10,085 nt of DNA from Bacillota bacterium. GTDB lineage: Bacteria; Bacillota; Clostridia; Oscillospirales; Oscillospiraceae. Each line of letters opens with the position of its first letter. Position 1 is the first letter of the stretch. The DNA lies in assembly GCA_017861415.1 (NCBI GenBank), contig JAGFXS010000041.1, positions 1-10,085 of the forward strand. The letters are read 5' to 3'. Of this stretch, positions 6,597-10,085 are shown piece by piece. Position numbers and translations under genes: made by a program. A model generated the notes under the pieces. That model was not told where the DNA came from, did not search any database, and was given only the letters and a program-made list of their open reading frames with translations.

Positions 6597-7502
6597 ATGA
6601 TTTCTTTTTCCGGAGAAACCAAACATGAGCTGTGCCGTGTGCGCATCAAAGATACCTGCTGTGCCCGGGCCGAGGCCTGCGGGGTGCTCCTTTATTGTAA
6701 TCAATTTTCCCTCCAAGGCATTAAAATTCTGACAGAGTCCCTGTCCTTCTCCAAAAGACTTCCCCGTCTCTTCCGTCAGGCCTTTCAGGTCTCCTTCGAT
6801 CAGCAGCCTGACTGCGAGGACGGCAAGCAGCTCTTTACCATTACCCAGCCCAGCAAGCTGGCCGCCATTCGGGAGGCCTGCGGCAGCGGCATCGGCGGTG
6901 GCATTGCCCACCACATCAACTTTGCCTTCCTTGAGGAGCCTCACTGTCAGCTGGCGTTTCTTCGGGGTGCCTTTTTATCGGGCGGCTCTGTGACCGACCC
7001 GCAAAAGGGCTATCACTTGGAGTTTGTCACCTCACATTACCATGTGAACAGGGAGCTCACCGCTCTGATGCTGGACATGGGCTATGCCCCTAAAGAAACC
7101 ATCAGAAAATCTAATTATATTAATTACTTTAAGCAAAGTGAATTTATTGAGGATCTTTTAACTGCCATGGGTGCGCCGGTGGCAGCCATGCATATTATGA
7201 ATGCCAAGGCCGAGAAGAATCTGCGTAACGGCATCAACCGCCGGGTCAACTGCGACGCCGCCAACGCTGACAAAACCGTAGACGCTGCCCAAGAGCAGCT
7301 GGCAGCCATCCGGACGCTGGAGGCAGTCGGCGCGCTGGACTCCCTCTCCGATAAACTGCGGGAGTCGGCGGAGCTTCGCAGGGAATACCCCGAGCTCTCC
7401 CTGGCAGAGCTTGCCGCGCTCTGCCACCCACCGGTCACAAAATCCTGTCTCAATCACCGACTGCGAAAATTAGTGATGCTAGGGCAGGAACTCTCGACAT
7501 AA
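6597..7502 (+). CDS. whiA: WhiA, LAGLIDADG-like DNA-binding regulator
   Basis: WhiA-family DNA-binding protein of 301 residues, close to the usual 300-330. In Streptomyces it controls sporulation septation; in Bacillus it influences cell division and chromosome segregation. The N-terminal half carries the degenerate homing-endonuclease-like fold: FSGETKHELCR at the start and the AFLRGAFLSGGSVTDP stretch near residues 118-133, with no sign of an active nuclease. The middle has the family-typical NYINYFKQSEFIEDLLTAMG, NAKAEKNLRNGINRRVNCDA and NADKTVDAA segments. The C-terminal HTH includes LSLAELAALCHPPVTKSCLN (from about 267) and HRLRKL. A GGAGGG at 6586-6591, five bases upstream, supports the start. 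It is third gene of the operon. Confidence 0.96.
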   Translation: MISFSGETKHELCRVRIKDTCCARAEACGVLLYCNQFSLQGIKILTESLSFSKRLPRLFRQAFQVSFDQQPDCEDGKQLFTITQPSKLAAIREACGSGIGGGIAHHINFAFLEEPHCQLAFLRGAFLSGGSVTDPQKGYHLEFVTSHYHVNRELTALMLDMGYAPKETIRKSNYINYFKQSEFIEDLLTAMGAPVAAMHIMNAKAEKNLRNGINRRVNCDAANADKTVDAAQEQLAAIRTLEAVGALDSLSDKLRESAELRREYPELSLAELAALCHPPVTKSCLNHRLRKLVMLGQELST

Positions 7503-7557
7503 TCCCGCCACAGTCCATAGTATTACCCTTCATGAAGCCGAAAGGAGTCTCCCGGCC

Positions 7558-10085
7558 ATGTCATTTGTACACCTTCACGTTCATACGGAATACAGCCTAT
7601 TAGACGGTGCCTGCCGGATCCGCGATCTGGTCAGGCGCGCCAAGGCCCTGGGCCAGACTGCCCTTGCCATCACCGACCACGGAGTCATGTACGGCGTTAT
7701 TGATTTTTATAAGGCCTGCCTGGACGAGGGGATAAAGCCCATCATCGGCTGCGAGGTCTACATGGCCCCCCGCAGCCGCTTCGACCGAATGCACCAGCTG
7801 GACGCCGACGCCCGGCACCTGGTGCTCCTCTGCCGAAACGAAGAGGGTTATCGAAACCTCTGCGCACTGGTAAGCCGCGGCTATACAGAAGGCTTCTACA
7901 ACCGCCCCCGGATTGACATGGAGCTACTCCGTCTTCATGCTGAAGGCCTCATCTGTCTCTCCGCCTGTCTGGCCGGAGAAATCCCTCAGCGACTTTTGGC
8001 CGGTGACTACGAGGGTGCCCGGACACATGCTCTGGAGATGCAGAGCCTATTCGGCCCCGACGGCTACTATCTGGAGCTGCAGGATCACGGTATCCGTGAG
8101 CAAAAGGCGGTGGCCCCAGAGATCATCCGTCTCAGCCGTGAGACGGGGATCCCGCTGGTGGTCACCAATGATGCCCATTATCTCACCCGGGAGGACGCGG
8201 TTACTCAGGACGTGCTCCTGTGCGTCCAAACGGGGCGCACCGTGGACGACCCCAACCGGATGCGCTTTGAAACCAGCGAGTTTTATATCAAGTCGGAGGA
8301 CGAAATGGCGCAGCTCTTCCCCGGCTATTCCGACGCCTTGGAAAACACAGCCAAGATTGCCGAGCTTTGTCAGCTAGATTTCACCTTCGGTGCTTATCAT
8401 CTACCGGAGTTCAAGCTACCTGAGGGCTGGAGCGACGGAGACACCTACTTTGAGCATCTCTGCCGGGCGGGCTTCTCCCACCGATATCCCCAGAGTAGCC
8501 AGGACTATATAGACCGTCTGGAGATGGAGATGTCCATGATCCGCAAAATGGGTTTTGTGGACTACTTCCTTATCGTCTCCGACTTTATCGGCTATGCAAA
8601 AAGTAAAGGAATTCCCGTAGGGCCAGGTCGTGGTTCCGCCGCTGGCTCCATGGTTTCCTACTGTCTTGGTATTACAGATGTGGAACCTATTAAGTACGCC
8701 CTTTATTTTGAACGTTTCTTAAACCCTGAGCGCATCTCCATGCCGGATATCGACATTGACTTCTGCTATCAGCGCCGGGGCGAGGTCATCGACTATGTGA
8801 ATCAAAAGTACGGCAGCGACCATGTGGCGCAGATCGTCACCTTCGGCACCATGGCTGCCAAGGGGGCTATCCGGGACGTAGCCCGGGCCATGAACTTCCC
8901 CTACGCCGAGGCGGATACCTTGGCCAAGCTGGTGCCCAATGCCCTTCACATTACCTTGGATCAGGCACTGAAGCTCTCCCAACCCCTACGGGAGCAATAT
9001 CAGGAAAACGAGCGGGTCCGCCGCCTGCTGGACACCGCCCGGAGCCTGGAGGGCATGCCCCGCCACGCCTCCACTCACGCCGCCGGGGTGGTCATTACTC
9101 GTCTGCCTGTGGAACATTACGTCCCACTGGCTAAAAATGATGAGGCCATTGTCACCCAATATCCCATGACCACCCTAGAGGAGCTGGGGCTTCTAAAAAT
9201 GGACTTCCTGGGCCTACGGAATCTCACCGTCCTCCACGACGCGGAGGTGATGTTACAGGAGAGGAATCCCGTTTTCTCTCTGAAGGATATCCCCGAGGAC
9301 GACCCAGAAACCTTCCAAATGCTCTCGGCAGGACACACTTCCGGGGTCTTCCAGATGGAATCTACCGGGATGACCGGCGTCTGCGTGGGTCTCAAACCCA
9401 AGGACATCGAAGACATCACCGCCATCATCGCCCTCTACCGTCCAGGCCCCATGGACTCTATCCCCCGTTTTATCGCCAGTAAGCAAGATCCTAAACTGAT
9501 CTCCTACCGTCACCCCTCCCTAGAGCCAATTCTCTCCGTCACATACGGCTGCATTGTCTATCAGGAGCAGGTGATTGAGATTTTCCGGCGTTTAGCAGGG
9601 TTTTCTTTGGGACAGGCGGACATGGTGCGCCGAGCCATCTCCAAAAAAAAGGCCAAAGAAATCGAGAAGGAGCGCCATGCCTTTGTGTACGGCGATCCTG
9701 AGCGCGGCATCGCCGGCTGCGGGGCACAGGGGATAACCGAATCGGTAGCACAGGCTATTTACGATGAAATTTATGACTTTGCCAACTACGCCTTCAACAA
9801 AGCCCACGCCGTTGCCTATGCCATTGTGGCCTATCAGACCGCTTGGTTCAAGTGCCATCACCCCCGAGAGTATATGGCTGCCCTCCTCACCTCCATTCTT
9901 GACTCCCAGGACAAGGTGAGCGAATATATTACCGAATGCCGACAGAACGGCATCTCTCTGCTGCCCCCGGATATCAACCAGTCCGGCCCCGCTTTTACCG
10001 TATCCGGAGAGCATATCCGTTTTGGTCTGGCCGCTCTGAAGGGGGTGGGCCGGGGCTTTACCCGGACAGTGCTAGAGGAGCGGGA
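7558..10085 (+). CDS. dnaE: DNA polymerase III alpha subunit (3' end outside window)
   Basis: Replicative C-family polymerase; 842 residues are visible of an expected 1100-1200. Start at 7558 with AAAGGAG (7541-7547) ten bases upstream, 55 bases after whiA. The N-terminal PHP domain begins FVHLHVHTEYSLLDG and contains ITDHG, GCEVYM, LSACLAGE and NDAHY. The palm has PVGPGRGSAAGS (around 355-364) and catalytic aspartates D397/D399 in PDIDID, with the third, D549, in KMDFLGLRNL. HASTHAAGVVI, IALYRPGPMDSIPRFI, CIVYQEQV, RRAISKKK and FNKAHAVAYAIVAYQTAW follow in normal order. No frameshift was seen. The tail expected to hold the clamp-binding motif and OB fold is beyond the right edge. Firmicutes also carry PolC, so this DnaE may share leading/lagging duties. 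Its presence after whiA is a gene order I know from Clostridia. Confidence 0.97.
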   Translation, partial: MSFVHLHVHTEYSLLDGACRIRDLVRRAKALGQTALAITDHGVMYGVIDFYKACLDEGIKPIIGCEVYMAPRSRFDRMHQLDADARHLVLLCRNEEGYRNLCALVSRGYTEGFYNRPRIDMELLRLHAEGLICLSACLAGEIPQRLLAGDYEGARTHALEMQSLFGPDGYYLELQDHGIREQKAVAPEIIRLSRETGIPLVVTNDAHYLTREDAVTQDVLLCVQTGRTVDDPNRMRFETSEFYIKSEDEMAQLFPGYSDALENTAKIAELCQLDFTFGAYHLPEFKLPEGWSDGDTYFEHLCRAGFSHRYPQSSQDYIDRLEMEMSMIRKMGFVDYFLIVSDFIGYAKSKGIPVGPGRGSAAGSMVSYCLGITDVEPIKYALYFERFLNPERISMPDIDIDFCYQRRGEVIDYVNQKYGSDHVAQIVTFGTMAAKGAIRDVARAMNFPYAEADTLAKLVPNALHITLDQALKLSQPLREQYQENERVRRLLDTARSLEGMPRHASTHAAGVVITRLPVEHYVPLAKNDEAIVTQYPMTTLEELGLLKMDFLGLRNLTVLHDAEVMLQERNPVFSLKDIPEDDPETFQMLSAGHTSGVFQMESTGMTGVCVGLKPKDIEDITAIIALYRPGPMDSIPRFIASKQDPKLISYRHPSLEPILSVTYGCIVYQEQVIEIFRRLAGFSLGQADMVRRAISKKKAKEIEKERHAFVYGDPERGIAGCGAQGITESVAQAIYDEIYDFANYAFNKAHAVAYAIVAYQTAWFKCHHPREYMAALLTSILDSQDKVSEYITECRQNGISLLPPDINQSGPAFTVSGEHIRFGLAALKGVGRGFTRTVLEER

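Noticed and set aside
6378..6944. 188-residue minus-strand open frame across the yvcK end and whiA start
   Set aside because: It is antisense to two strongly recognised genes, spans their intergenic gap, has no homology I recognise and reflects wobble-position composition.
7503..7557. Possible separate promoter or terminator between whiA and dnaE
   Set aside because: The gap of 55 bases shows no stem with a T-run and no convincing -10/-35 pair; only the ribosome binding site for dnaE is clear.
9592..10014. 140-residue minus-strand open frame inside dnaE
   Set aside because: It is a Gly/Val-rich shadow of the conserved polymerase coding sequence without its own signals.

Overview
The window looks like a chromosomal core region of a low-to-mid GC Gram-positive bacterium (Firmicutes/Bacillota), most likely class Clostridia and plausibly an Oscillospirales-type gut anaerobe. 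The reasons are the gene order rapZ-yvcK-whiA followed directly by dnaE, strong GGAGG-type Shine-Dalgarno sites, an OmpR/VanR-type regulator paired with a Firmicutes-style histidine kinase, and C/G-rich third codon positions. The taxonomic guess below class level is inference.

Layout: (1) 1-2587, minus strand: a two-component system. A response regulator (start at 2587) overlaps by 4 bases (ATGA) a large multi-pass sensor histidine kinase, whose last part lies beyond the left edge. (2) 2588-3020: an AT-rich divergent control region. It holds a minus-strand promoter with two CTTAAG repeats 11 bases apart just upstream, and a plus-strand promoter for the next gene. (3) 3021-4409, plus: a CPA2-family cation/proton antiporter, closed by a strong intrinsic terminator at 4455-4492. 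(4) 4492-10085, plus: a promoter with an extended -10 element whose upstream part overlaps the terminator's T-run, then a tight operon of rapZ (nucleotide-binding, YvcJ-like), yvcK (UPF0052/CofD-like gluconeogenesis factor), whiA (LAGLIDADG/HTH regulator) and dnaE (DNA polymerase III alpha subunit, cut by the right edge after 842 residues).

How the genes work together: rapZ-yvcK-whiA is the widely conserved Gram-positive module linking carbon and cell-wall precursor status to cell division. Here dnaE follows at the position where Bacillus has crh. The two-component system and the antiporter are divergent neighbours, so the regulator may also act on the antiporter; that is inference from arrangement only.

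I found no mobile element, CRISPR array, RNA gene or clearly undescribed system. The observations most worth a second look are the CTTAAG direct repeat, the extra membrane block in the kinase, the corrected antiporter start, and the DnaE PHP domain, which keeps a full set of predicted metal ligands.
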